Below, piece by piece: positions 25,692 to 34,510 of a DNA stretch of 64,000 nt. Where the stretch lies: assembly GCA_025360105.1 (NCBI GenBank), contig JANYCT010000052.1, positions 1-64,000 of the forward strand, given 5' to 3'. The stretch's first letter is position 1; the number at the start of each line of letters is the position of its first letter. This DNA comes from Actinomycetes bacterium. Its GTDB lineage: Bacteria > Actinomycetota > Acidimicrobiia > Acidimicrobiales > Ilumatobacteraceae. Below the pieces are notes generated by a model. The model ran no database searches, was not told where the DNA came from, and worked only from the letters and a program-made list of their open reading frames with translations. The translations under genes and the position numbers were made by a program.

Positions 25692-27260
25692 ATGACAGAG
25701 ACAACGAATCTCGAGGCTGCGACAGCCGGTCGCAGCGGTGGTCGCAGCGGTGGGGGCCGCGCCAATCGTCAGGCGGCGCGATTGGCCAGTCATGCCGAGT
25801 CGATTCCGTTCCTCACCCGCACGCTCGCTCCGTTCGAGGTGCTCAGCGACGAGAGCATCGAGATCATCGAGCACAACGCCGACACCATCCTCGAAACCCT
25901 GGGCGTGTGGGTGCGCGATTATCCCTCAGCGTTGAAGTTGTTCGCCGATGCCGGTGCCGACGTCGTCGGCGAACGCGTGCGTTTCCCCCGTGGCATGTGT
26001 CGCAGCATCGTCGCGGCAACCGCCCCCCGTCAGTACACCCAGCACGGTCGCAATCCGGCGCGCAACGTCGAGATCGGCGGCATGAACACGGTGTTCGCGC
26101 CTAACTACGGCTCGCCGTTCGTGCGCGATCTCGACAACGGCCGCCGGTATGCAACGCTGGCTGACTTCGAGAACTTCGTGAAGTTGGCGTATTCGTCGCC
26201 GTACATCCACCACTCCGGCGGAACGGTCTGCGAGCCCGTCGACATCCCGGTGAACAAGCGTCACCTCGACATGGTGTATTCGCACATCAAGTACAGTGAC
26301 AAGCCGTTCATGGGTTCGGTCACCGCGGCGAGTCGCGCCCAGGACAGCGTCGATCTCGCCCGTATCGGCTTCGGCGGCGATTTGGCCGACCGCACCGTGA
26401 TGACCAGCCTCATCAACGCGTCGTCGCCCTTGGTGTGGGACGAGACGATGCTCGGTTCTGCCGAGGTGTACGCCCGCAACAACCAGGCGTGCATCTTCAC
26501 GCCTTTCATCCTTGCCGGAGCGATGGCCCCGGTGACAACGGCCGGTGTTGCTGCGCAGAGCCTGGCCGAGGCACTCGTGGGAATGACCTTTGCCCAGCTC
26601 GTGCGCCCCGGCGCTCCCGTGATCCTCGGTTCGTTCGCGTCGTCGATGTCGATGCAGACAGGTGCCCCCACGTTCGGCACGCCAGAGCCATCGCTGGTGC
26701 TTTACGTCATGGCCCACTTGGCCCGCCGTCTCGGCGTGCCATTCCGCTCCGGCGGCGGCCTCACGGCGTCGAAAGTCGCCGACGCGCAGGCGGCGTACGA
26801 ATCTGCGAACACGATGCAGGCCACCATCTTGGGCGGAGCAAACTTCGTGCTGCATGCTGCCGGATGGCTCGAAGGCGGATTGTCCATCGGTTACGAGAAA
26901 TTCGTGCTCGACTGCGATCAACTCGGCATGATGCACACCTTTGCCAAGGGGGTGGACATGTCACCCAATGGTCAGGCCGTCGATGCGATCGTCGCGCACG
27001 AGCCGGGCATGCACTTCCTCGGTACGGCACACACCCTCGCCAACTTCGAAACGGCGTTCTACCGCAGCAACACCGCCGACAACGCGAGCTACGAGCAGTG
27101 GCTCGAAGAGGGCAGCCTCGATGCGAACCAGCGCGCCAACAAGATCTGGAAGAAGGCATTGCTCGAGTACGAGGCGCCCGCTCTCGACGACGCCATCGAT
27201 GCCGAACTTCAAGAATTCATTCTCCGTCGTAAGTCAGAAATGCCCGACGAAGTTGGGTAA
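25692..27260 (+). CDS. Trimethylamine methyltransferase (MttB) superfamily, non-pyrrolysine; probable glycine betaine methyltransferase
   Basis: A 522-residue MttB-family protein with one uninterrupted frame, so there is no UAG-encoded pyrrolysine. In that it resembles the glycine betaine:corrinoid methyltransferase MtgB rather than methanogen trimethylamine MttB. Family motifs include FAPNYGSPFVRDLD, YIHHSGGT, LVWDETMLGSAEVYA, GAPTFGTPEPS and the FRSGGGLTASKVADAQA region near the active site. It would demethylate a quaternary amine, giving dimethylglycine if the substrate is betaine. The ATG follows GGGGGA. The N-terminal 35 residues are Gly/Arg-rich. Betaine is favoured by the betAB and dimethylglycine oxidase neighbours; proline betaine or carnitine remain possible. 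Confidence 0.87.
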   Translation: MTETTNLEAATAGRSGGRSGGGRANRQAARLASHAESIPFLTRTLAPFEVLSDESIEIIEHNADTILETLGVWVRDYPSALKLFADAGADVVGERVRFPRGMCRSIVAATAPRQYTQHGRNPARNVEIGGMNTVFAPNYGSPFVRDLDNGRRYATLADFENFVKLAYSSPYIHHSGGTVCEPVDIPVNKRHLDMVYSHIKYSDKPFMGSVTAASRAQDSVDLARIGFGGDLADRTVMTSLINASSPLVWDETMLGSAEVYARNNQACIFTPFILAGAMAPVTTAGVAAQSLAEALVGMTFAQLVRPGAPVILGSFASSMSMQTGAPTFGTPEPSLVLYVMAHLARRLGVPFRSGGGLTASKVADAQAAYESANTMQATILGGANFVLHAAGWLEGGLSIGYEKFVLDCDQLGMMHTFAKGVDMSPNGQAVDAIVAHEPGMHFLGTAHTLANFETAFYRSNTADNASYEQWLEEGSLDANQRANKIWKKALLEYEAPALDDAIDAELQEFILRRKSEMPDEVG

Positions 27261-27389
27261 TTCTGTCGGATGGCCGCATTTCGATACCATCAATCACATG
27301 TTCTATAGTTTCCGCTATGCGGAGTTTTCCCGCACAACGGTTTGTAGCGGCGCCAGGTGTGGCGTCTTTTTCCTGAGAGGAATACCCAC

Positions 27390-29900
27390 GTGAGCAGCGA
27401 CTTCCCAACAACAGCGAGAGTTGTGGTCATTGGAGCCGGCATTGTCGGTAACGCCGTCGTCGGTCACTTGGCCGAACTCGGTTGGCGCGACATCGTGCAG
27501 ATCGACAAGGGCCCTTTGCCCAACCCGGGTGGTTCCACGGGCCATGCCTCGAACTTCATCTTCCCGGTGGATCACAACCGCGAAATGGCGATGCTCAACC
27601 TCGACAGCCAACGCCAGTACGCCGAAATGGGCGTGAACACCGAGTGCGGCGGCATCGAGGTTGCACGTACGCCCGAGCGCATGGAAGAGCTGCGTCGGCG
27701 CATGGTGTCGGCCAAGAACTGGGGTATCGAGTCGCGTCTCGTGACGCCCGAGGAGATCAAGGAGATGGTGCCGTTCATCAACAGCGACATTCTCCTCGGC
27801 GGTTTCTACACGCCGTCGGTTTCGGTGGTCGACAGCCTACGCGCGGGCACGATCTTCCGTGAGCGCGCCCAGGCGTTGGGTGCCCTGCAGACCTTTGCCA
27901 ACGTCGAGGTCGAGGACATGATCGTGGAAGACGGTGTCATCAAGGCCGTCGTCACCGACCACGGTCGCATCGATGCCGACTATGTGGTGGTGGCCTGTGG
28001 TGTGTGGAGCCCACGCATCGCCGCGATGGCCGGTGTGGAGATTCCGCTCACGCCCGCCGTGCACCAGATGATCGACGTCGGACCCATCCCGATCCTCGAA
28101 GCCACCAACATGGAGCTCGGCTTCCCGATCATTCGCGACATGGACACCTTCTGTTACGAGCGTCAGAGCGCGGGTTCGATGGAAGTGGGCTCGTATGCCC
28201 ATCGCCCCATCTTCATGACCGCCGACGAGATCCCGAGCATCAAGGAATCGCGCCTGTCGCCGACCGAGCTTCCGATCACGATGGAAGACTTCGACCCGCA
28301 GCTCGAGCAGGCGCTCGAACTGATGCCCGACATCTTGTCCACGGCCGAGATCAAGTATGCGATCAACGGCCTGCTCTCGCTCACGCCCGATGGTTTCCCG
28401 CTGATCGGCGAGATCCCCGGCGTCACCAACCTGTGGTCGTGTGCGGCCATCTGGATCAAGGAAGGCCCCGGCGCGGCGCGCATGTTGGCCGAGTGGATGA
28501 CCCACGGCCAGCCTGAGATCGATCCGCACCACAGCGACATCGCCCGCTTCTACCCCTACGCCCGTAACGATCACCACGTGCGTGCCCGTTGTGCCGAGCA
28601 CTTCAACAAGACGTACGGCATCGTGCACCCCCGCGAGCAGTGGGCCAGCGAGCGCAACATCCGCACCGCCCCCTACAAGGACCGCACCGATGCGCTCGGC
28701 GCGGTCTACTTCCAGGCCGGCGGTTGGGAGCGTCCGCATTGGTACGAGTCCAATGCCGCGCTCGTCGAGAAGTACGGCGTAGAAGATCGCCCGCACGAAT
28801 GGGATGCCCGCTGGTGGTCGCCCATCATCAACGCCGAGCATCTCGCGATGAAGGAAAACGTGGGCATGGTGGACCTCGCTCCATTCGTGGTCTACGACAT
28901 CACAGGCCCCGGCTCGATGGCGTACCTGCAGAGTCTCACGGTGAACAACGTCGATGTTGCCATCGGCAAGTCGGTGTACACGCCGATGCTCGACGTGAAC
29001 GGTGGGTTCCGCAGTGACCTCACGATGATGCGCCTCGGCACCGATTCGTACCGGGTCATCACCGGCGCATTCGATGGTCCTCGCGACGCGTTCTGGTTTG
29101 TCAAGCATCTGCCGACCGACGGTTCGGTGACCTTCGAGGACAAGACCTCGAGCTTCGTCACCATCGGTCTGTGGGGACCCAAGTCCCGCGAGGTCATGTC
29201 GCGTCTCACCACCTCTGATGTCTCCAATGAGGCCTTTCCCTATGGCACCACGCAAGAGGTGCTGTTCGGCTCGCTGGCCGTGCGCCTGTTCCGCATCTCG
29301 TATGTGGGCGAGCTCGGTTGGGAAATCTATGTGCCGATGGAGAACGCCCGCGCGGTGTGGGACCTCATTGCCGAAGCCGGCAAGGAGAGCGGCATCGTTC
29401 CCGTCGGCGGCGGCGTGTACGGCACCACCGGTCGCCTCGAGAAGGGCTATCGCCTGATGGGCGCCGAGCTCGATGGCGAGTACACCCCCGTGGAAGCAGG
29501 GCTTGCCCGCCCCAAGGTGAAGTCCGCCGACTTCGTCGGCAAGGCCGCTTACCTCAAGGCTCGCGAAGATGGCCCCGCTGCCATCCTGTGCACGCTCACC
29601 GTCGAGGACCACACCTGCGCGCGCGATGGCATCAAGCGCTACATGACCGGTGGCGAGACCATTCTCACCACGGCCGGCGATCGCATCGTCGATGCAAAGG
29701 GTCGCATCTCCACGGTCACCACCGCGGGCGCTGGTCCGTCGGTCGGCAAGTTCCTGCTCATGGCGTACCTCACCCCCGAGCACGCCGTGGTCGGTAACGA
29801 CCTGCTCGTGCACTATATGAACGAGACCTACCCCGTGAAGGTCGTCGTTGCCGGGTCCACCCCCGCATTCGACCCCACCGACGCGCGGATCAAGGCGTAG
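27390..29900 (+). CDS. Dimethylglycine oxidase/dehydrogenase-like FAD-GcvT fusion protein
   Basis: An 836-residue protein, close in length and layout to Arthrobacter dimethylglycine oxidase (830). The N-terminal FAD motif is VVIGAGIVGNAVVGHL, followed by PGGSTGHASNF with the covalent-FAD His. The DAO domain ends near residue 400; the C-terminal half is the GcvT/THF-binding part (YVGELGWEIYV, GGVYGTTGRLEKGYR). The GTG at 27390 with GAGAGG upstream is preferred over earlier in-frame starts. It acts directly after the MttB-type demethylase: dimethylglycine to sarcosine plus methylene-THF. The etfBA genes follow by 8 nt, so electrons probably go to ETF rather than oxygen. Confidence 0.9.
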   Translation: MSSDFPTTARVVVIGAGIVGNAVVGHLAELGWRDIVQIDKGPLPNPGGSTGHASNFIFPVDHNREMAMLNLDSQRQYAEMGVNTECGGIEVARTPERMEELRRRMVSAKNWGIESRLVTPEEIKEMVPFINSDILLGGFYTPSVSVVDSLRAGTIFRERAQALGALQTFANVEVEDMIVEDGVIKAVVTDHGRIDADYVVVACGVWSPRIAAMAGVEIPLTPAVHQMIDVGPIPILEATNMELGFPIIRDMDTFCYERQSAGSMEVGSYAHRPIFMTADEIPSIKESRLSPTELPITMEDFDPQLEQALELMPDILSTAEIKYAINGLLSLTPDGFPLIGEIPGVTNLWSCAAIWIKEGPGAARMLAEWMTHGQPEIDPHHSDIARFYPYARNDHHVRARCAEHFNKTYGIVHPREQWASERNIRTAPYKDRTDALGAVYFQAGGWERPHWYESNAALVEKYGVEDRPHEWDARWWSPIINAEHLAMKENVGMVDLAPFVVYDITGPGSMAYLQSLTVNNVDVAIGKSVYTPMLDVNGGFRSDLTMMRLGTDSYRVITGAFDGPRDAFWFVKHLPTDGSVTFEDKTSSFVTIGLWGPKSREVMSRLTTSDVSNEAFPYGTTQEVLFGSLAVRLFRISYVGELGWEIYVPMENARAVWDLIAEAGKESGIVPVGGGVYGTTGRLEKGYRLMGAELDGEYTPVEAGLARPKVKSADFVGKAAYLKAREDGPAAILCTLTVEDHTCARDGIKRYMTGGETILTTAGDRIVDAKGRISTVTTAGAGPSVGKFLLMAYLTPEHAVVGNDLLVHYMNETYPVKVVVAGSTPAFDPTDARIKA

Positions 29901-29908
29901 TCACAACC

Positions 29909-30694
29909 ATGGTCGAGCTGCGGATTTTGGTGTGTGTGAAGCGTGTGCCGGCGCCCGGCGCGCGCATCACGCTGACTGCCGATCATCAGGGCATCGATGC
30001 GAAGAACCTCGGGTTCACCACCAGCCCGCACGAGGAGTGCGCTGTCGAGGAAGCCATCCGCCTTGTCGAGACGCACGGCGGTTCGGCAACCGTGCTCACG
30101 CTCGGCGCGGTAGAGGCCGACGAACAACTCCGTTACGCCGTTTCGGTGGGAGTCAACTCTGCCGTACACGTGACCCACGCGAGTCTCGCCGGTGGTGCCG
30201 ATTGGGACGCGCAGGCAACCGCTCGTGCGCTCGCCGATGCGATCTCGTCGCTCGAGGCCACCGACGGCGCGTTCGACCTGATTCTGTTCGGCAACGAGTC
30301 CGCCGACTCCGGCGGTTTCCAGGTTGGTGTGCGCGTTGCCCGCCAACTCGGTCGGGCCATCGTGAACGGCATCAAGGGCATCGTGGTGGAGAACGGTTCC
30401 GTCACGGCCCAGCGCGAAAGCACGTCGGGCTTCGAGGTGTATCAGCTCGCGCTGCCTGCAGTGCTCGGCGTCAAGGAAGGCCTCAACCTTCCCCGCTACC
30501 CAACGCTGCCCGGTCGGCTCAAGAGCAAGAAGGTCGAGGTGCCGGTGCTCACTGCCGAGCCCATGCCCGGAGGGCTTGCCACGCTCAGCTTCGACAACGC
30601 CGCCGAACTGGTTGTAGAGACCACCATGTTGGGCACCGGTCCCGAGGCCGCACCGGCCATCGTCGATCTGCTCGAAGAACTGGGCCTGGTATGA
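29909..30694 (+). CDS. etfB: Electron transfer flavoprotein beta subunit
   Basis: A 261-residue EtfB. LVCVKRVPAPGARI and the PHEECAVEEAIRL segment are family signatures, with FGNESADSGGFQVGVRVARQL in the AMP/FAD interface region and LGVKEGLNLPRYPTLPG near the C terminus. It starts 8 nt after the dimethylglycine dehydrogenase-like gene and overlaps etfA by 4 nt, a tight operon. The heterodimer would collect electrons from one or both FAD-GcvT demethylases and pass them to ETF:quinone oxidoreductase, which is not in this window. Confidence 0.93.
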   Translation: MVELRILVCVKRVPAPGARITLTADHQGIDAKNLGFTTSPHEECAVEEAIRLVETHGGSATVLTLGAVEADEQLRYAVSVGVNSAVHVTHASLAGGADWDAQATARALADAISSLEATDGAFDLILFGNESADSGGFQVGVRVARQLGRAIVNGIKGIVVENGSVTAQRESTSGFEVYQLALPAVLGVKEGLNLPRYPTLPGRLKSKKVEVPVLTAEPMPGGLATLSFDNAAELVVETTMLGTGPEAAPAIVDLLEELGLV

Positions 30695-31674
30695 GCAACG
30701 AGATCCTGGTCGTCGTCGAACACGATCGTGGTGAGGTCACCGAGACCTCGTATCAGGCGTTTGGGTTGGCGCGCACGCTGCTCTCTGCCGGCGTGGGTAC
30801 ATCGATCACGGCCGTGGTCATCGGCGCCGAGGCCGATGCACTGGCCGCCGGCATTGGTTCCTACGGTGCCGGCCTGAGCGTGCTGGTGCATCACGCCGAA
30901 CTCACCGATTACGCCCCAGAGGCGTGGGGCGATGTTGTGGCTCAGCTCATCGCGTCGCGTGCTCCTGCAGCGGTTGTTGCCACCGGCACCGATCGCGGCA
31001 ACGAGGTGCTGGCCCACGCCGCGGCGATCGCCGATCTGCCCTTTGCGGCCAACGTCACCGACGTGAGCCTTGCCGATGGTCTCGGCCTCACGCGCGTCCG
31101 CTGGGGCGGCAGCCTGCTCGAGCAGTCGCGGCTGCATGCGCCGGTGTATGTGCTGTCCGGATCCGCGCACACGTTCACGGGTGAGCCCAGTGGCGACGCC
31201 GCGGCGACCACTGAAGTGTTCGAGCCCACGCTCGATGCATCGGCTGCTCGGACCCGTGTTGTCGACCGGGTCACGCTCGCTGCGGGCATCACGCTCACGA
31301 CGGCTGCGGTCGTGGTGAGCGGTGGGCGCGGTGTTGGTTCGGCCGATGGCTTTGCTCCGCTCACCGAACTCGCCGACCTGCTCGGCGGTGCCGTTGGGTG
31401 CTCGCGCGTGGTGACCAACAACGGTTGGCGCCCGCACAGCGATCAGGTTGGTCAGACCGGCAAACGCATCGCACCCGAGTTGTACATCGCCTGCGGAATC
31501 TCCGGCGCCATCCAGCACTGGGTGGGGATGATGGCGTCGAAGCACGTGCTCGCCATCAACACCGACAACGAGGCGAACATGGTCGGCAAGGCCGAGTACG
31601 CGGTGATCGGTGACCTGCACAAGATTCTGCCTGCGGTGAGCGACGAGATTCGTCGGCGCCGCGCCAGCGCTTAA
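30691..31674 (+). CDS. etfA: Electron transfer flavoprotein alpha subunit
   Basis: A 327-residue EtfA beginning at ATG 30691, inside the etfB stop (ATGA). The C-terminal FAD domain shows VVSGGRGVGSADGF, GAVGCSRVVTNNGWRPHSDQVGQTG in overlapping segments, ELYIACGISGAIQH and INTDNEANMVGKAEYAVIGD, all characteristic. The open frame extends upstream through etfB but that part is a shadow. It ends 8 nt before a convergent methyltransferase gene, with no clear terminator between. Confidence 0.95.
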   Translation: MSNEILVVVEHDRGEVTETSYQAFGLARTLLSAGVGTSITAVVIGAEADALAAGIGSYGAGLSVLVHHAELTDYAPEAWGDVVAQLIASRAPAAVVATGTDRGNEVLAHAAAIADLPFAANVTDVSLADGLGLTRVRWGGSLLEQSRLHAPVYVLSGSAHTFTGEPSGDAAATTEVFEPTLDASAARTRVVDRVTLAAGITLTTAAVVVSGGRGVGSADGFAPLTELADLLGGAVGCSRVVTNNGWRPHSDQVGQTGKRIAPELYIACGISGAIQHWVGMMASKHVLAINTDNEANMVGKAEYAVIGDLHKILPAVSDEIRRRRASA

Positions 31675-31682
31675 CCGCTCGT

Positions 31683-32609
31683 TCAGCCGTTTCGGTGGGC
31701 TGCGGCGATTGCGGCGATGTGACGTGTATCGGTGCAACAGCACCCGCCGAGAACGCTGATATGTTCGTTGGCTGCATGGACTGAAGCGAGCTGATCTCCG
31801 AACTCCGTGGGATCGCCGTCGTCCAGCTCGGTGCTGTCGTCGAGTTCGGCGTGGCTGAGCCGTGACGCGCTCGCGCGGATGCCGCGTACGCGTTCGTGGC
31901 CCGCTGCGGAGCCCCCGAGCACAGGGTTGAAATGATCGGGGTGCGCACAGTTGATCATGAAGTACGCAGCAGCGGCGTTGGTCTCGGCATCAACCATCTC
32001 GATGGCCTCAGCCAGACTCATTCCCAAGGGCAGCCGTCCGTCGGTCTCCACAGTGAACGACACCACGGCCGGCATGGAGTATTCGCTCGCAGCCCGCACG
32101 AAGCCGATCGCTTCAGCAACGTTCGTCAACGTGAGGGCCGTCAGCAGATCAACGCCGCTGCCTGCCAACACCTCGACCTGCGGTCGGTGGTAGGCCAATG
32201 CTTCGTCCGCACTTGCGGGTCCGAGATCGGAGTACGCGTCACCACGTGGCCCAACACAGCCACTCACGACCACTGTTCCGTTGGCCTCTGCGGCCCGCAT
32301 CGCCAGCATGAACTCAGCCGCGCGTTGGTTGACCGATCGGAGCTGAGCTTGATCGTGACCCAGTTTCGTGCCCCAATCGCGGCTCGCTCGCCAGGTAGCG
32401 GTCTCCAAGACGAGGCCAAGTCCAGCATCGGCGCCGATGCGGAAATAGTCCGCGAAGTACTCGCGCAGCATCGCCTCACCCGATGCGTCCTCATGCAGAA
32501 CGAACGACGCGAACTCGGGAAGTACTGCTCCCTTGTGGAAGATCAGGTCCGTCTCGATCCCGCCGTCGGTCAAGAACAAGGAGCCCTTCAACTGTGGCAA
32601 CTCAGACAC
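31683..32609 (-). CDS. Homocysteine S-methyltransferase family protein (second copy)
   Basis: About 308 residues if it starts at GTG 32609 (GGGGTG upstream); the frame stays open to a GTG at 32696, so the start is uncertain. LFLTDGGIETDLIF at the N terminus, an INCAHPDHF segment with the first zinc Cys and a C-terminal GGCCCTD with the remaining ligands mark the BHMT/homocysteine methyltransferase fold. It likely methylates homocysteine from a betaine-type or S-methylmethionine donor. It is convergent with etfA and forms the outer edge of the methylamine locus. It differs strongly from the copy at 6441, so the two probably use different donors. Confidence 0.8.
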   Translation of the reverse strand: MSELPQLKGSLFLTDGGIETDLIFHKGAVLPEFASFVLHEDASGEAMLREYFADYFRIGADAGLGLVLETATWRASRDWGTKLGHDQAQLRSVNQRAAEFMLAMRAAEANGTVVVSGCVGPRGDAYSDLGPASADEALAYHRPQVEVLAGSGVDLLTALTLTNVAEAIGFVRAASEYSMPAVVSFTVETDGRLPLGMSLAEAIEMVDAETNAAAAYFMINCAHPDHFNPVLGGSAAGHERVRGIRASASRLSHAELDDSTELDDGDPTEFGDQLASVHAANEHISVLGGCCCTDTRHIAAIAAAHRNG

Positions 32610-32760
32610 AGGCAGCACCCCAGAACTCGATGAGACAACGAACGAGGCCGCCGCCCACAGAGTGCCGACAGCTTTCGGTGATCGTATCGTGGACACCCCC
32701 TGCCGATTAATCTCCGAGGACGGGCCGGGATCCGCTTCGGCACTTCACACGGGAGGTCAT

Positions 32761-33336
32761 TTGGGACGAGAATTGGTGTACACGGGCTTCATGTCCTTGG
32801 ATGGCGTCGTCGACTCACCCGGTGGCAAGGTCGAGGGCCACCGCAGCGGAGGTTGGGTCCGGGAAACGGAATTCGTCCCAGAGGCGTTCGCCCTCAAGGG
32901 CGAAGAGCTCGCCGAGACAACCGCGCTCATGTTCGGACGGCGCAGCTACGAGGCCTTCGCCCCGATCTGGCGCGGCTCCGAGGACCACGCCGTCTACCAG
33001 GATCTCCCGAAATACGTCGTGTCGACCACTCTCACCGATGCCGACCTGTTCGACGGATGGGGAAGCACCACGATCCTGCGTTCCAGCGAGGAAGTCGCCC
33101 GGGTGAAGCAGGGCGACGGCGGCGCGATCTTCATCCACGGGAGCGCGGAGCTCGGCCGTCGGCTCTCGGACGCAGACCTGATCGACCGGTACAACCTGCT
33201 GGTGTATCCGGTGCTTCTCGGCGCAGGCAAGAGCATCTTCAGCCGCGAAGACCGCGACAAGCGGCCGCTACGGCTGCGCGAGTCAGCGAGCTACTCGAAC
33301 GGTGTGACCAAGCTCGTCTACGACGTGGTTCGCTGA
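32761..33336 (+). CDS. Dihydrofolate reductase-fold (RibD C-terminal) family protein
   Basis: A 191-residue RibD-C/YwjB-type reductase. YTGFMSLDGVV at the N terminus, LMFGRRSYEAFAPIW, KYVVSTTL, GDGGAIFIHGSAELGRRL and YPVLLGAGKSIF are the usual NADPH-binding and core motifs. TTG 32761 is chosen because GGGAGG precedes it by 4-5 nt. Members of this family are widespread in actinobacteria and few have known substrates; it should not be read as the folate-pathway DHFR. It marks the start of the accessory region. Confidence 0.8.
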   Translation: MGRELVYTGFMSLDGVVDSPGGKVEGHRSGGWVRETEFVPEAFALKGEELAETTALMFGRRSYEAFAPIWRGSEDHAVYQDLPKYVVSTTLTDADLFDGWGSTTILRSSEEVARVKQGDGGAIFIHGSAELGRRLSDADLIDRYNLLVYPVLLGAGKSIFSREDRDKRPLRLRESASYSNGVTKLVYDVVR

Positions 33337-33413
33337 AACGGATTACGTGGGCCGGTCAACGCGTGCCACCGTGATCGACAGTTCGTCACGGCCAGCATTT
33401 CTTCGATCGGTAG

Positions 33414-33802
33414 CTACGCGTGTCGAAGGGTTCGCCACAGACGGCCAAGGAGCCAAACGTTGCCGGCAGCGATCAGCCCGACGGCAACGACGTACGCCGC
33501 GGTGACGGGCCACGTCACACCGCCGGAGTCAGCGTTCGTGAGACTCCACACCCAGCCACCGCGACGTAGAGAAACGGGAGTGCCGGGACCAGACCAGGAA
33601 TGCGCAGCGCAAGGGCCATGACGAACAGACCACGCTTCGGATGATTCGGATCGATCGTTGCAAGCGCGATGAGGAAAACTACGGCTGCCACATAGACCAG
33701 TGACAGAGCGCGCAAGCTCGGCGTCCCTGCTCTCGAGTTCACACCCCACAGATTGACCGAATGCAGAGCGTATGTCCACCACACCTCACCGCATCCCGGC
33801 AA
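33414..33802 (-). pseudogene. Frameshifted small membrane protein (SCO4225-like)
   Basis: Two overlapping frames together make a plausible three-helix membrane protein. The first frame, from 33802, gives [19 protein letters not shown] and a second helix ending PALPFLYVAVAG. The coding signal then moves near 33545 into the frame that ends at 33414, with GWVWSLTNADSGG and a third helix VVAVGLIAAGNVWLLG. The join restores a continuous hydrophobic profile similar to actinobacterial SCO4225-type proteins. Either an inactivating frameshift or a sequencing error. Confidence 0.55.
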
Positions 33803-33926
33803 AGGCCCAGCGCGGCTGGGCGAAGTGTCTCAGGCGAGTGGCCGGAGATGGCAGAACAGAATTTGCGTTGGGTCGCGCTGCACATGATTGACGAACCGGC
33901 GCACCACGCCGGTCATGCCGACATCA

Positions 33927-34448
33927 TCAGGGAGACCATTGACGGTCGTCGTTGTGGCTGAGACAACCATGGCTGGAACAGGCTGAGCGGTTGACGCCGC
34001 GGCGCGGGCGCGCCCTCTCCATCAGGCAGATGTGGGCGGCTATTGAGGACAATCGATCAACGCGACCACGGGTTGAGGAATCGAGCCATCGTGCGAGACG
34101 ATCGCCTGTCGCCATCGAAGGTCCACCGTTCCAAGCGTTGCAAGGCACTCCGGGGTGTCCTGGAGGTGCAATCCCCCCAGAGCGGTCGACCCATGCAACG
34201 TCGCGGGGAATCATGGGCGCAATCCCGCTCGGAGCGACGACGGCCACCTGGCCGGACGACATCACAACTGCCTTCCCGAGGTGCCATTGATCGAATGACG
34301 GCTTCGGCGACGTTGCTCGCCCAATCACGAAACCAAAGACGGAAACGGCCAAGACAAGTGCAACGACAGCGACACCGCCCGTGCGTCGAACGGGCGCACG
34401 ACCTTGTCGTTCCGCGAAAACGGACGCATCTTCAATGGTCATCCCCAT
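33927..34448 (-). CDS. Hypothetical single-pass membrane protein
   Basis: About 173 residues if it starts at ATG 34448 (or ATG 34442). After a short polar N terminus it has one clear transmembrane helix ([18 protein letters not shown]), then an extracytoplasmic domain beginning [19 protein letters not shown]. The last third, rich in Arg, Cys and His, is less protein-like and may be out of frame. No family recognised. It follows another small membrane protein gene by 62 nt on the same strand. Confidence 0.4.
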   Translation of the reverse strand: MGMTIEDASVFAERQGRAPVRRTGGVAVVALVLAVSVFGFVIGRATSPKPSFDQWHLGKAVVMSSGQVAVVAPSGIAPMIPRDVAWVDRSGGIAPPGHPGVPCNAWNGGPSMATGDRLARWLDSSTRGRVDRLSSIAAHICLMERARPRRGVNRSACSSHGCLSHNDDRQWSP

Positions 34449-34510
34449 GCGACCAGAGTGCTCGGCATCTGTCGGCAGCGCAAGTGCCGACGTATCGGCA
34501 GATCTTGCGG

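Noticed and set aside
25692-27260. Pyrrolysine-containing trimethylamine methyltransferase
   Set aside because: There is no in-frame TAG; the frame is open throughout, so it belongs to the non-Pyl MttB branch.
27837-29813. 658-codon open frame antisense to the dimethylglycine oxidase-like gene
   Set aside because: Composition is His/Arg/Asp-rich, as expected from the complement of a high-GC coding strand; no domain is recognisable and the plus-strand gene is certain.
32684-32692. Third copy of the operator (GTATCGTGG) near the second homocysteine methyltransferase
   Set aside because: Only one half-site is present; the expected TTCCACGAT partner at the 13-nt spacing is not there, so it may be chance.
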